A stretch of 64,000 nt of DNA from Chrysomallon squamiferum (Eukaryota > Mollusca > Gastropoda > Neomphalida > Peltospiridae). The position numbers and the translations under genes are program-made. Below the pieces are notes generated by a model, which searched no databases, was not told the origin of the DNA, and saw only the letters and a list, made by a program, of their open reading frames with translations. Shown piece by piece: positions 37,714 to 50,768 of the stretch (positions are counted from its first letter, which is position 1; each line of letters opens with the position of its first letter). The stretch covers positions 124,001-188,000 of the forward strand of contig CM022670.1 in assembly GCA_012295275.1 (NCBI GenBank), read 5' to 3'.

Positions 37714-39215
37714 TGCGAGGAAAAAAGTAATTTAATCTTGAAATATCATTGGATTAGGGTAACATGGAATAAAACTTGTTTGTAATATCAGTCAGGGACT
37801 TTGTGCATGAAAGGCATGCTTAAACATCTGATTGTAAGAAGACTATACTTGCTCATATTTTATATAATTAATCTTTGTATCTAGACAATGATAAAACAGA
37901 GACATAAAGCCTACATGAATAGCTTTAACATATGTTATTAATTTCATGATTTCTGTTTCTTTGTTTTGTTTGTAGTTGGGAAATGAATGAAATGAAGAAT
38001 GAATAAGTAAATGAATAAAAGAATGAACCAGAAAATGAATTAATGAATAATTAAATAAAATTCTTATATCTTTTATATGAATATGTATTGTGTTTATGCA
38101 CAGTACAAAATTTTATAGGAAATTCATTGTTACCATTCCTATGACCTTCACTTAACAAACAGAAACAAGAAATTTTTCATTTGAATCTTCCCTTATACAG
38201 GAAAGAATATAAAATAGCCTCCAATACTCCATTTTTGGAGTACATATTGGAATGGGAGATTATCAATGAAATATTAAGGCAGATTTTGTGACATTTACAT
38301 CTGACGTAACAATTTATGATTCTGTTATAGACAGCGTAAGAGAATTTTATCTTTGATGAATTAAGCAATAATTCTTAACTGCAAAATTAGCTGATATTTG
38401 ATTTCACCTTTATGAAATAAATTTTTGCTAAAATGCTGCAATGAAGACATATGAGTCAACAAGGTCAGTATTTGGTCAACAAATAAGAAAATTACATACG
38501 AATATTTTGTGAATATTATTTCCACTTTTTTTTTTTAAAGAGCTAGAGTTCATATCTGACAGATTGGTTTTTTGATTCCACTGCAGCATCTCAGTAAACA
38601 TTTACCAATAACCTGACCCCAGCCTCATCTTCACATGTCCTCCCAGCTCATCAGCAAGCTTCCTGCAAATTGGTGCTTGTCGACAAAATGGAAATTTCAG
38701 AATATTGGAAATGTAATATATTTGACTGGGAATCTCTGATTAGTCCATACATCATATAAAAACTGGTTTACAAATACACTAACACATTGATTTTTCTGAT
38801 AAGAAGGAAGTGGAATTGCAGAGTGGAATATTGCACTCTCTGAGATGGCCCGAGTCATATTGGGTAATTTTTTAATGGCATCACCTTTCCATTTTGATGT
38901 CCTGGCCTCTGCTTCCTATCTGTGTAGATAAGATCTTGATTCTGGCGCCAGTCGCATTTCGAAGATGTTGTATGTAACCACAAATTTCCATACGCATTTA
39001 TTGTGCACCTTATCTTGATGGTTGTGTAAATTATGAAGCTTACTTCAGGCTTGAGAACATAACTGTCTGGCTTCAGCAATTTGTAGTTTTCAAAAGGAAG
39101 TTGTGATTCAGATTAAGAACTTAGCTGTGGTACTTAACTTTTAAAGTGATTAAATTGAACAAATCTACTTGACAAGTCTTGGAATTACTTTCAGATAATT
39201 TTTACACAAGCACTC

Positions 39216-39312
39216 TGTAAGTCAGTGGTAGATTTCTCAACTGAGGCATACAAGATCCGAGGATCTATTCTCTCTGGTTCACTTTCAAACTGTTTTGCCC
39301 ATTCCAATCAAT
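39216..39312 (+). repeat. tRNA-derived SINE-like copy
   Basis: Box A-like TAAGTCAGTGGTAGA from 39218, box B-like GAGGATCTATTC from 39259 (41 bp spacing), then a non-tRNA segment ending CCCATTCCAATCA (39298-39310). The same 13-mer ends the copy at 44.2 kb. Confidence 0.6.
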
Positions 39313-40621
39313 ATTAAATGATAATTTGATAAATTCTGGCTGTAACTTTTCCCACCCTATAGCAATAGAGTCTTAATAGACAAACTGTTTTATACTGTTG
39401 ATATAAAGCTGCATCAATTATTATATATATATTTCCATATCTTATTACACATATATGTACATTCATTTATTAGATAATAGGTTACAATTATTTAAAAATA
39501 ATTAGCAAAACACTAACTTGGGCAGACAAAAATTCTGATATTAGCAGAAGATATAAGCTTGATCCATATCTTGTTTAAACATCTATTAAATAGCTGGTTG
39601 ACAATAACACTTTAATGTTTCATGTGTTAAGTAATTAAATCAGTAAACTGAAATTAAAAAATTAAAAAGTACAGTCTTTCACTTTAGTCAAGAATCTATC
39701 CTTAAATCTTTAAATTTGAAAGCCTGACCAAACAAATTTCCTTTTCCTGTACCCACTATTTTATTCAATATCAATAAAATCAAGAAGTTAAATGGTACTT
39801 CCTTGAAAGAAAATAAAGATGGTTTCATTAAGTGTTGAATAATCCAAACCACTCTCACAGAGCAACTGCAATCACTCTGATAGCCTGCAATAGCACTGAA
39901 CAGAGGTGTCTTCATTAAGTATTAAACAATCCAAACATGGTTTTATTGTGGCACTTTGTGATAGTTTGTGGCATGCAGGTATGAGCAGAAATTTGAAAGC
40001 AGCAATAATACTAATTGAAAGATCTAATCAAACTAACAGAAGAAAGCTGAGATTCTCTTAGTTAAAGCTGCTGTATTGATTATCACATATTGAGAAGCAG
40101 AAAACAAGGACAGAGGAAGTTGATATCTATGATATATCATTCACTCATTCCAGCACCATGCTTTATACTCACTCATGGTGTACATGCTTATAGAATGATT
40201 GGTCAATGGATCAATCCTACTCAATGCTCCAGTGAGAATATTTCATGCTAAAGCCTGAACTATGTAACTGGTAGACAGTGATATGTTTTCCTGTTTGTAG
40301 AAAAATAATTGACTTGGTGTTAGATAACAGGCTTCAAGTATCTCTGGTCACAAAATCAGTCCTTGTTAAAATCAGTTCAAGTTAGAATATTTTCTGTTCT
40401 AGCCAATGCTCTTCAATTTATCCAAGGCTGTAGTGTTTTCCAGCCTGTGGGAAGAAGGTATGACAGGTTCCCTGCTGCAAACTGGTATAAGGCAGCCAAA
40501 GGTTTCCTCTCATTTTATCTACATATAAAATTGTACGATTCCAAATAACTTTCAATATTAAAATGTCTTGATGATTTGTTAGACATTCAGTTGTTTATAC
40601 AACAGATTACTGGACTTCCAC

Positions 40622-40681
40622 TGGAAAGAATTGAACTGAGATCCTCAGTGTGAAAATCCAGTGCTCTACAAATGTGGCATA
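40622..40681 (-). repeat. tRNA-derived SINE-like copy
   Basis: On the minus strand, TTGTAGAGCACTGGA (D-arm-like) is followed by CTCAGTTCAATTC (box B-like). A-to-B spacing is about 41 bp. The right boundary is unclear. Confidence 0.55.
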
Positions 40682-41079
40682 TAACAAATCCACATTATTT
40701 ATTTCTGATTATTCTGATCTGTATCTATCACCACTATTCAAGTCTTCATTCTTTCATTGATTTTTCATTGATTTTATTCATTCTTTTTCTTATTTCATTC
40801 CTTCTTTCATTTTGCTTTTATAATAATCATTCATTCTTTCATCTACTCATTCATTCATTCATTCACTCACTAACTCTGACAGACTGTGTCTTACAGTACA
40901 CAATGTCGGTATTGGAGAAATGGATGAATGTTTAACACCTGCACAAAAAAAACACATCAGCTATTGGGTATCAAACAAAGTAAAATATAACAAAAAGGTG
41001 AATATTTTCTACATAAAAATTAGAAATTAAAATTAGTTAAAACATAGTATAAAGAGTTATATTTAAATTATATTTTGTA

Positions 41080-41330
41080 AAATTCTGTAACTGTCACAAA
41101 TATAAAAACAAAGTTCAGGAACTGGACAAAGTCAGCTATAAATTTTCATTTGCCCTGTCTCATACAATTGCACAGCGATATATTCTTTAAAAGCCTCACT
41201 GTTTCTGCTGCCAGGCAGATTTTATAAATTTAATGTGACAGGCCTCAGTGTGTCAGGGACTGATATAAATGTGTATTATCCATATTGATTGATGTTCATG
41301 TTATACAAGATTGTCTTACAATCATTTGGG
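41080..41330. other. Candidate conserved non-coding island
   Basis: Complex sequence without an open frame, with paired motifs such as CTGCCAGGCAG (palindromic) near 41210 and CAGTGTGTCAGGGACTGA near 41246. Confidence 0.3.
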
Positions 41331-41999
41331 GAAAAGGCAATATTGTTTTAATGTTACTAACGTAATAGTAATGTTAGGTAAAACGGCTTTTAATTTTGAA
41401 ATGGAATTTTTGAATGTGAATGGAATGAGATTATTAAAGTAATGTAATACAGTTATTATACACTATTCCCAGGCCTTTTTTTATTGAATTTTTGTAGTCT
41501 GGATCTGTGTTCAGAATTGTGTTTATTGTACAAATATATGCATGTGTGCAAGTGTGTGTATGTGTTTACTCATATAGGTGTGTATGTGTGCAGAGATGCA
41601 CAAGTGATTCCAAAAAAAAAAAAAAAAAAAAACCAATGCAACAACAATAATTCTTTTTGAATTCTTGAAGTTAACAATACTTTATTGCTGTGAAAAAGAG
41701 AAAAAAAAAATGCAGTCTTCCTTTTCAATCCCTATCTGTAGTGGTAACAACAATTATGATAATAATAATAAATTCCAGTCCCTCTTTAATTAGATAAAAT
41801 AAGATTTTAACATTTCAATAAATCTCTTAACTTGTTATTAATTTTTTTATTTTTTTTTTTACATTTGTATTTGTTAATTTAAAGGAAGAAAGAAGCCATT
41901 TTGAAGAGGTCTTGAAGTTAATTGATCTCTCTTTATTTTAATTTTTAATTTTTAATTTTTTTTTAAAGAAAAAGAGAAATTTCTTTCTTTTTAATTTTT
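41331..41999. other. AT-rich intergenic DNA
   Basis: Short GT-rich patch (41543-41590), A run at 41613-41632, T-rich block at 41847-41862. No gene seen. Confidence 0.6.
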
Positions 42000-42700
42000 G
42001 GGTGTGAGACTAAATAAACACGAGCATGCAATGAAGCCATTTTGAGGAGATTTGAAAGTAATTGATAAAAAACAATAACGGCAGGTGTTGTAATTGTGAT
42101 CTGACACCACATTATAAATTTGATGGATGAAGAACGAGCGACTCCTCCCTGCAACAAAGAAAAATCTTTGGAAATCGCGGCTCCTAACTTGATTGGACAA
42201 AGCATGCATGCACATCCTTTTAGCTGAAAATAAAGTCAGTCACGCCAAAACTTTATTTTGCCAAATGACAAGACGCAACCTGCACGTTTTGTTAGTCGCA
42301 ATTTCAATTGTAATTAAATCTCGTTATCCTCTCTGGATTAACATCACATGGATGGATGGACGGAACTTAATAACAACTCGTTTTATTAGGTGGCATGCGA
42401 TGATTCACGTTCATGGGCATGTTCCGAAGTGCTGAAATATTCATTTCGAAAGTGCAGTTTCGAGAAACAAACATATGCCGATTATTATGAATGGTCGGAG
42501 AGAGCCCGGGAAATCCCACTAACACACTAAGAGCGGCCCCCGGAAACACGACGGCTGGTCTCAGACAATAGTTTTTTTATTTTGATTATTTGAAGGTGAT
42601 AAATGGGAGAAGGTTTAGGTTGATAACAGGAGCCCATGACTCGTGGATTGTGTGACGACCTACTTGTGGTGACGAGTGAAGAAAGATTTCTCTAACTAAA
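42000..42700. other. Large complex island with several transcription-factor-like sites
   Basis: The longest high-complexity, CpG-containing stretch of the desert. It contains AATTGTAATTAAATC (near 42306), TTTTATTAGG (near 42382, Cdx/Hox type), GGATTA (near 42335, Otx type) and the kappa-B consensus at 42508. Open frames of 60-80 codons occur on both strands without family features. Candidate enhancer or an unrecognised promoter. Confidence 0.35.
42508..42517. promoter_or_regulatory. Consensus kappa-B site
   Basis: GGGAAATCCC fits GGGRNWYYCC exactly and is nearly palindromic. It lies inside the 42.0-42.7 kb island. Binding is not shown. Confidence 0.3.
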
Positions 42701-43549
42701 GATGTCTTCATTAGCCAGTTTAGTCCCCACTTTTCGTTCTTGAGACACTTCTCTAGCACAGATTTCTGACAGTTTGTCTGTCATTCCGTCAGCTAACACA
42801 GAAGATGAATGACACTTCTGTACAATGAATTTATAACAGCAGATGTAATTAGATTAGTAACAAAAATAGAAAATGATGTAGAAACAGCGTATAAAAATAC
42901 ATTATTGTCTTTTGGTTTATTGTTGATGTTTGTCAAATTATTATCATCATCATCATCATAATTACTGTCATTATCATTATCATCATCATTATTATCAGTT
43001 TTTAACAGTCACAGATAAATTCATCTGTATGGTTAGTTGCTTTTTATCATCATTATCATCATCATCATCACATTATTATTATTGTTGTTGTTGAAAAAAC
43101 AATGATGTACACAAAGTACACAATCATCATTACTATATTTCTATATTGTCATTAACATCATTATTGTTATTACAATTTCATCTTCTCAAATGCAGCAGTC
43201 TGGCTTTCATTATTTGTTTCTGTTGACACACAGTAAAACAGTATTCAACCTTTTCATGACTCACATTAAACACCTCCCTCTCTAACCCTGTCTTAACTCT
43301 AACTGTTTAACTGAGACAAATCAATGTATGATTTGAAACAAAACTCACAGCTGAGGTTAATATTATCACACCATTTTTTCAACACACAGGGTTTTTTTTT
43401 TCTTTAAAGATTATTGTTTTTAAGCAGTTTGACAATGGGAAGGATTTTATTTCTCATGAACGTTAATGAGGTCAGATAAAATTAATATAAAATCTCAATA
43501 AATTTCAGTCCTTTTTTCACAAAAGATCAAATCCAGGCAGAGTAAATTT
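42701..43549. other. Intergenic DNA with ATC repeats
   Basis: ATC/ATT trinucleotide DNA at 42940-43000 and 43046-43095. No gene. Confidence 0.6.
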
Positions 43550-44000
43550 TGATTTAAAACATTCTTTTCAATCCCGGAACACCGAATGTTAAATCTGGAA
43601 AATTAATGACAAAATGATTGCACAGAATCGCCATCACACTCTGAAATGTGTTCCTCTTAATGGTGTTTGGCTGAAAGACACACAGTGCAATTGTGTCCCC
43701 TGGACGAGCTCTTTGCCATTAAAAGTTGCATAAAGTCGAAAATCAACTGTCAAAAAGTTTAATAAAGAACCATGCCTCCTGGCTAACATTATGCTGCCTG
43801 ATTAATCTGTTTTCTTGTTACTGTCCCGCCATATTCTTTTGGCTAATTAGCAACACCGTGGTGCATCTGGTTCAAATGGCCGTAGCAACAATGGAAATAA
43901 TCAGGCACATTTCTAATCCTGTTAGCTTCACAAATATTTTTGAGATTATTTTTAAAGATTATTTTCTTAATTCCTGCACATTCACACCATTGATAGGCAA
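43550..44000. other. Candidate conserved non-coding island with homeodomain-type sites
   Basis: Complex, non-repetitive sequence ended abruptly on the right by a T run (44027-44046). Many TAAT/ATTA cores occur (TTAATGAC, ATTAATCTG, GCTAATTAGC, ATAATCAGG). A 94-codon open frame (43726-44010) runs through it without family resemblance, so I do not call a gene. Confidence 0.35.
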
Positions 44001-44154
44001 GCGAAAATGATTGACACAGATATCTTTTTTTTTTTTTTTTTTTTTTCTTTCCCCTTTGGCTGAAATTATTGACGATTTATTTCTGTCAAAATTATCATTT
44101 TGTTTTTATATTTTTAATCTAAATGATAAACATAGTGAATGGATATGGATCAAG

Positions 44155-44228
44155 TAACAGCTCAGTTGATGGAGCACTGACATGAAAAGTTGTCTTTTGG
44201 AATATTTTCCCATTCCAATCACTTCAAG
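44155..44228 (+). repeat. tRNA-derived SINE-like copy
   Basis: TAACAGCTCAGTTGATGGAG resembles a tRNA box A and D-arm. A degenerate box B lies about 41 bp later, and the copy ends with CCCATTCCAATCA (44209-44221), the same tail as the 39.2 kb copy. Confidence 0.6.
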
Positions 44229-45165
44229 GTATATTGAGTTTTATATCTATTATACTGACTATTGGAATCAGAAATTAAAAATCCTTTCTTGTTAATCAAG
44301 AAGACTAACCTCTGGTTATTATCAGAATTTTCTATAATCTGTAATGCCACAAGACTAAACATGGCTGAATTTAGTAGGAGGAGGGCAAATAGTATGTGTA
44401 TATCCTATCTGTATAATAAAAGATTTTTTTTTTTTTTTTTTATCAAATGTTTGTATATTTAAAAATGGTTATCATGTATTATGCAAAGTATTATTTTAGA
44501 AGAAAGTTAAAAAAAAAAAAGAAATATACTGTAATGCATATAAAACAAAGTTTATGAAAAGTATTGTTATGTGTTTAAGAAAGTTTGTATGAAATGTTTA
44601 TTGCAGGAATGAAAATTGAAGCAAATTCACTTTGATTTTAACACTAGCTATTTATGTAATTAAAATATAAAATTATGATAACACTGACTAAAATTTTCTG
44701 AACTTAAAGATACTATATTACAATATTTCTGTATTATTGTGATAATCACTGATCATGTCCTTGGATTACTGAGATAATTATAGACTACTCTGATGATCTC
44801 GGTTACAGAAATACAAATTACTTTTATAAACTGGAGAAACGTGATAACTGTAGGGACTATGAGCTTAAATAAATTGCCTTATATCATTACATCCCTTGTT
44901 CTGAACTTTTTTTTTTTTTTTTTATTTTTCATTTTACTCTGTTTCTAGGTCCAGTGAAAAACCAATCTACATTAAGTTTAGTTTTAATGATTCAGATTTG
45001 GGCCTGAAATTCTGATCAGTTTCAGTACATAAAATATGTATAAGACCAAAATTCACTGATTGATGTGTCATGGACATTTTGTTTTATGGGATACCATGGT
45101 GATTAGAAATTAACATTCAAGAGATTCAGACATGTTAATTTAGTTTTCTTTTCTTTTCTTTCTTT

Positions 45166-45211
<46 letters not shown>

Positions 45212-46046
45212 CAACAACAAAAATGCAAAAGTAACGTCCAAAACATTTCTTTGCATCTAAATGGAAAATTTCCCCCCAGTTATTTAGTGGAAAGATTGTG
45301 AGAAGATGACATCTGGTTTCTGATTCATAAAACACAAAATGAAGTAGAGATGAGTTTATAAACTTGTATCTGATCACTGGCCCATTAGAGTCAGAAATAA
45401 CATTAAAAAACAATCAGTCATCAAAACACTGAGAACACTGGCAGAACGGGAAAAAATGAGTTGTAAAACTGAAACAATGCATGAATAATGTGATTTTGAA
45501 AAGATGGTTTGATGTCAGAACACTGGTTTTTTGATTGATATCGTTTATCAAAATGTGCAGAGTAATTTTATTAATGTTCTGTACAGTGTAATCAATCATT
45601 TTGTTGTTAATGTCCAAAAAAAATTAAAAAATCAAAACTCTGATAGAGATAGCTAATTAAGTTATACAACAATAAAATCTCCATTTTGCTTTTCCTGAAT
45701 CGATTCATGAGACAAAACAAATGAATCAAATTTGACTTCTGTTCTGAAATCTGTTTTTCATAGTTGTCTAAACTATGCAGTATTAGAGGTTAATATGTAA
45801 AAGATGAAATAAATCTACAGACTTCATTCTGTTTTGATAACAGCTAATTATTTTCAGTAATGCAATGATAATTTCGTCTGTATTAACTTAGTTATTAATT
45901 AAAACAGGTTTAAGCTGTTTTGTGTCAGTGTAAGTATGACTGGGTATTTTTAATGAGTGAATATCTTGTAGTATTCCATTCTTGTAAAACAACGTGTTTT
46001 AATCACATATGGTTTAATAACTGACACATTTCAGAAATGACTAGTT
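44229..46046. other. AT-rich intergenic DNA
   Basis: T runs at 44425-44441, 44910-44923 and 45170-45211 (the last preceded by TTTCT units). No gene supported; minus-strand frames at 45.1-45.6 kb contain poly-Lys from the T run. Confidence 0.6.
45170..45211. repeat. Poly-T tract, about 42 bp
   Basis: Long T run preceded by TTTTCTTTTC units at 45144-45169. Confidence 0.95.
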
Positions 46047-46051
46047 AGAGG

Positions 46052-46083
<32 letters not shown>

Positions 46084-46152
46084 CATGTATGCATACATAC
46101 GTACATACATACATTCATACATGCATACATACATACATACATACATATACAT
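46052..46152. repeat. (ACAT)n tetranucleotide array
   Basis: About 25 ACAT/ATAC units with ATGT and CGTA interruptions near the middle. Confidence 0.9.
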
Positions 46153-46361
46153 ACAAACACACACAACAAAATAAGCTTAATTGCACATGAGCAGAAACAG
46201 TAAATATCACTTGAGTACATTGGCTGTTATTACCAGGCTTCATTACAGAATGTTGAGCTGTATAATATTTCCATGTTAGGGAACAAGGTCATATCTTCAA
46301 TATCAAATTTATAATGTTTTATTACACACTATCCTGGGATGGACTTTTCATGAGCATCACT

Positions 46362-46722
46362 CCATGTAACAGGCTAGACTTTTTGATGTACTTGACTACA
46401 TGTAACAGGCTATACTTTTTGATGTACTTGGCTACATGTAACAGGCTAGACTTTTTGATGTACTTGGCTACATGTAACAGGCTAGACTTTTTGATATACT
46501 TGGCTACATGTAACAGGCTAGACTTTTTGATATACTTGGCTACATGTAACAGGCTATACTTTTTGATGTACTTGGCAACATGTAACAAGCTGTACTTTTT
46601 GATGTACTTGGCTACATGTAACAGGCAAGACTTTTTGATGTACCTGACTACATGTAACAGGCTATACTTTTTGATGTACTTGGCTACATGTAACAGGCTA
46701 GACTTTTTGATGTACTTTGCTA
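46362..46722. repeat. 36-bp minisatellite, about 10 copies
   Basis: Ten copies of a 36-bp unit containing ACATGTAACAGGCTA and CTTTTTGATGTACTTGG, with few substitutions between copies (TAGAC/TATAC, GTACTT/ATACTT). The period is divisible by three, so both strands are open: plus frame 46314-46805 (163 codons, repeat TCNRLDFLMYLA) and minus frame 46322-46588 (88 codons). Confidence 0.95.
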
Positions 46723-49380
46723 TGTGTATTGAATTCTACATCCTTCCTCACTGGCTTAACACCAAGAGAGGTTTGATATTTCTTGTACTTAACTACATGT
46801 GCTGACTGAAACCTGACAAGTGTGGCTTGCTTGACTTCCATGTGTATTTAACTCCACATAACAGACGTGTATCCTTACAGTTTCAAACAACAAAACTACA
46901 AGAGATTGATTAGTTTATTTCTGTTTGACAATATCCTTAACTTTAAAATATTTCATTACTTATTAATTGTAAATAACAACTTTTTGGACCAAAAAAATAC
47001 TGCACGCCATTTTGTTTTATTTCCAATTTTAATCGATAATGATTTATTTATAAAACAAAAATGAAAACAAATTTTTTTCATTGATTTTGTAAAGTTTGTA
47101 TAAATTGAAATCTAAATGTGCTTAGTTTTTTATCTTTTTTTTTTTTAAATTCTTTTTTTTCAAATCAAAATTTATTTTAAAAAAACCTGATTCAAATGAA
47201 AATTATACCATCATTTCAACAATTTATTTGTTTTCTTTTCTACCTCATTTTATATATCTTTTTTTTTTCTTTCCTCACCATTTCATTAATTTTTTTTTTT
47301 TTTCTATTTTTTTTTTTTTTTAAATTGTGTCAGCCATGATCTTGTGGAAATATTATTTTTGCTGTCCCTGTGGAATATGAACATATCAATCTTCTCCAGT
47401 TTGATATGAAGGGTTCAAATCATGTTAACCATTTTCATTGTCACCTAATTGCAGAATGCAGTCCATGTTTACACAGAAGAAATCTTTTATGAGATATTTT
47501 GTTATTTATTTTACTTTTTATTTCATTTCAATATTCTGTCTTATTTCCCCAAAGGTTCATGCCATGGGGTGTGTTACTGCATCTAAATGACATTTGCTCT
47601 GGGATTATGCATTTTGAGGTGGTTTTTTATTTTCAGATATTTAAATTATTGTTGTTGTTATTATTTTATTATTACTGTTTTATTTATTTATTTAATTGCT
47701 TATTTAATATTATTTATTTATTTATTTATTTAATTCTGGACAGTGACAGTCAATATTCAAATCACGTGAAATGCAACTCAATAACCGTACATGTCAGTGA
47801 GAAAATTTTAAAATTATTTCTCTTTGAAATTCTACTTTTTACCTGCAATTTTCCTTTTTATTATCACCTGCAGTGACACATACAGGTAAACACTGATCAA
47901 ATCTGTTCAAGTATATTTTAACAACACCTGCACTTAGAACCTTTTTTATTCTCTCTTTCTGTGTGGTCAGATTCTTCACGACTGATTTCGTGGTTGGATT
48001 GCATTGTCATGGTTGATTTAACAGCTTTTTCCAGGTGAATCCTTTCAGACAAAGGTTGTCATGCTTCATTAGACCGTAGACAAACATGTCTTTTTCACAA
48101 TGACATCAGTCAAAGTTAATTCTTGGGAAAATATTTTTATTTTTAATTTTTTTAATTTTCTACTGACAAAAGGACATTCAGCTGAAAATTTACCTTTTGA
48201 CAAGAAATTGTTTGATAATGATAGCATTTAAGTTGTAGTTTCTAAATTCTTGAAGTTGTAGGAAAATAATAATAAGCTTTATACTTTTATTGTTAATAAT
48301 CACAGATTCATTATTACTACAGGTTCCATGCTGTTATTATGTATTATATAATTACTACTACTACTACTATGACTACTATTACCACTGCTACTACTAGTGT
48401 TAGTTTTATATTTGTTATTATTATTGTAATTGTTGTTGTTGTTGTTGTTATATTCTTTGTTATATATACAATCATCCCTTGGCTGGTATGATAATAACTT
48501 GTTTTCTTAATGGACAAGTATTATAAAAACTCTCTTGATACTACTCTTTGGTATGAATAAATTCTAGGTTTTCTTTCCTTCATTTATTAGTAATAGTAGT
48601 GGCAGTAGTGGTAGTAGAAATAGTTGTAGCGGTTGAAACAATAGTACTGTAGTAATAGTAGTTGTAATAAAAGTAGTAGCTGTAGTAGGAATGGTACTGA
48701 TAATAGTAATATTGGTTGTAGCAATAGTAGTGGTTGTAGTTGTTGTGATTGTTGTATTTGTGATAGTAGTAGCAATAGTAGTGGTTGTAGTTGTGATTGT
48801 TGTATTTGTGATAGTAGTAGCAATAGTATTGTTGTGATAGTAATATTAGTAAAAATGATATTGTTGGTAGCTGAAGAGTAGAAACAATAGCTCTAGTAGT
48901 AGTAAAACATTGTAATACTGTAAGAAGTAGTTTTAGTAACCTGAAGTAGTAGTAAAGGCAGTAGTCAGTAGTAATTGTATCTGTTTAGTAACAAAAACAT
49001 GCTTTGCTTTACAGATAAACGCATTTAATAAATCAACACTGATTAGAATAGAAAAAACAGTGAGTACATCAAATGCACACCCCAGGGAAATACTTCTGAG
49101 CTATAGCCATCTCCAGTAACATGTTAGAATTAAAGTTAAGTAATTATGAATAACAAAGTAAATATTGATATTTGAAACAGTGTGTTTTGTACTAATCTGA
49201 AACTGTACCAGTTATTACTGAGGTAAGGCAGTACTGATGTATTGATACATTGTAGTTACTTATTGATACAATGTAATTACTTAAACTTCATCGCATAATT
49301 ATGAATAATTGAACAGGTTTAATAAAGCCAAAAACAAAATCATTACAATGTATATTGTATACTCTATGGTTTACTTGTAT
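46723..49380. other. AT-rich intergenic DNA with trinucleotide repeats
   Basis: T-rich blocks at 47135-47160 and 47260-47325, TTTA units at 47675-47735, ACT units at 48350-48400, and an extended GTA/TAG-rich imperfect array at 48590-48990. No supported gene. Confidence 0.6.
48590..48990. repeat. Imperfect TAG/TTG trinucleotide array
   Basis: Long stretch dominated by TAGTAG, GTTGTA and AATAGT. An internal duplication of about 60 bp is visible (GCAATAGTAGTGGTTGTAGT near 48719 and again near 48771). Confidence 0.8.
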
Positions 49381-49381
49381 A

Positions 49382-49386
<5 letters not shown>

Positions 49387-49420
<34 letters not shown>
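49387..49420. repeat. (GT)n microsatellite
   Basis: About 17 uninterrupted GT units. Confidence 0.95.
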
Positions 49421-49421
<1 letters not shown>

Positions 49422-50169
49422 TTAAAATTGTATGTCCATCTTGCAAGAAGCAAATGGCTTTAATTATTAAACTTTAAAAATTCAAAATAAATAAATAAAT
49501 AAAGCCAAGGAGAAACACTGCTAATAAATAAAGGTTATAAAAGCTAAAATAATTATTTGCAATTCAAAAATAAATAAACAAATAAAAATTAAATTTAAAT
49601 TCGGGATTAAATAAATAGGTAAAAACATTTTTTACAGATCTAAAAAAGATAAAAATGAATTTTTGCAATTGAAATATAATTTTATATAAAAAAAATATTT
49701 TAAAAAAAAACAAAAAAAAACTAAATATGTTTCAAAATTAATAAATAAAAGTGCAGTAACAATAGTAATTTAATTTATTGCACAGTGTGTGTCACACCAT
49801 CTCATGCATGCACAAAGCTTATTAAAATTTTAACACAAAAAAGAGATTTAAAAATGCTGCCTAACAAAAATTTGTTAAAAGGGCAAAGACAATACAAAGA
49901 CAATACAAAGACAATGAACACACATGACGTGCATGAGAATTAATTTACTGAAAAATGTCAGACAACGGCAGGCAATGTTATCTGCTTAGGATGACGATGA
50001 TAGAGCAATGATGTAGCTTGTAAAAATTAAAATTAAAAGATGTTACTGAACAGTCTGAAAAAGTGATGACCTTAATATTTAATGTTTTGTTTTTGTAATA
50101 GTAACTTTCTTCTTCTTCATTTTTTAATGTTCAGTCTTAAAAATTTATTTTTATTGTTTTCTTTATTTC

Positions 50170-50229
<60 letters not shown>

Positions 50230-50680
50230 ATGTTGTTTTTTTTGGAAACAAAAATATATAAATAATTAATGAATAAAACTGTAAAATAATGCATTAAAAT
50301 AAAAATATAAAAAAAGAACTAAATTATATAACAGCCAAAACATAACTGTTTTAATTATATTATTGAAAGAATAAATATATAACAAAATTGTTCTTCATTA
50401 AAGAAAATAATCAGGTGATATGGCATTATAAAGATATCAATTTTCTTCTGATGTTATAAATAAGTCCTAAATGATTATATATTTATTGTCTTGTAACTAT
50501 ATCCTAAGTAGACCGCCACATTATTATGATATTTTTAGAATACTGATACTTTTCTCAAAATTGTCTCTCCCTGTAACAAATGAACTATTCAGAATGAGCC
50601 TATTGATTACTTTGCTGTTTTTAAACTGTACATGACTGAATGCTTCAGTAAGACAAACATAGTGTAGCTTCTCAAGAGTT
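49421..50680. other. AT-rich intergenic DNA
   Basis: AAAT units (49486-49502, 49568-49580), ATT run (50173-50200) followed by a TA run (50201-50230). No gene. Confidence 0.6.
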
Positions 50681-50685
50681 ATCAG

Positions 50686-50768
50686 TAGTCCAGTGGTTAG
50701 AGTGCAGGGTATACTGTGTAAATCATGGGATCAGGTCTCTTCAGTATACAGTTTCCCATCCAACCATT
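50686..50768 (+). repeat. tRNA-derived SINE-like copy (best preserved)
   Basis: TAGTCCAGTGG (50686-50696) fits the box A consensus TRGYNNANNNG exactly and continues TTAGAGTGCAGG as in a tRNA D-arm. GGGATCAGGTCTC (50727-50739) stands at the box B position, 41 bp on. Tail TTCCCATCCAACCA resembles the CCCATTCCAATCA tail of other copies. Confidence 0.65.

Larger units (their letters stand above)
37161..41079. other. AT-rich intergenic DNA with two SINE-like copies
   Basis: Besides the poly-T tract and the tRNA-like copies at 39.2 and 40.6 kb, it contains GAAT/AATG-rich DNA (37985-38050) and ATTC-rich DNA (40750-40865). Open frames are short and match nothing known to me. Confidence 0.55.

Noticed and set aside
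46314-46805. CRISPR-like regular array or repeat protein gene
   Set aside because: The 36-bp units are directly adjacent without unique spacers, and both strands are open; a minisatellite explains it.
47499-47876. 125-codon plus-strand hydrophobic frame
   Set aside because: Mostly Phe, Leu and Tyr generated by TTTA/TTAT repeats.
50686-50768. Functional tRNA gene
   Set aside because: Box A and box B are present, but the acceptor and anticodon stems do not pair convincingly and the sequence continues into a SINE-type tail.
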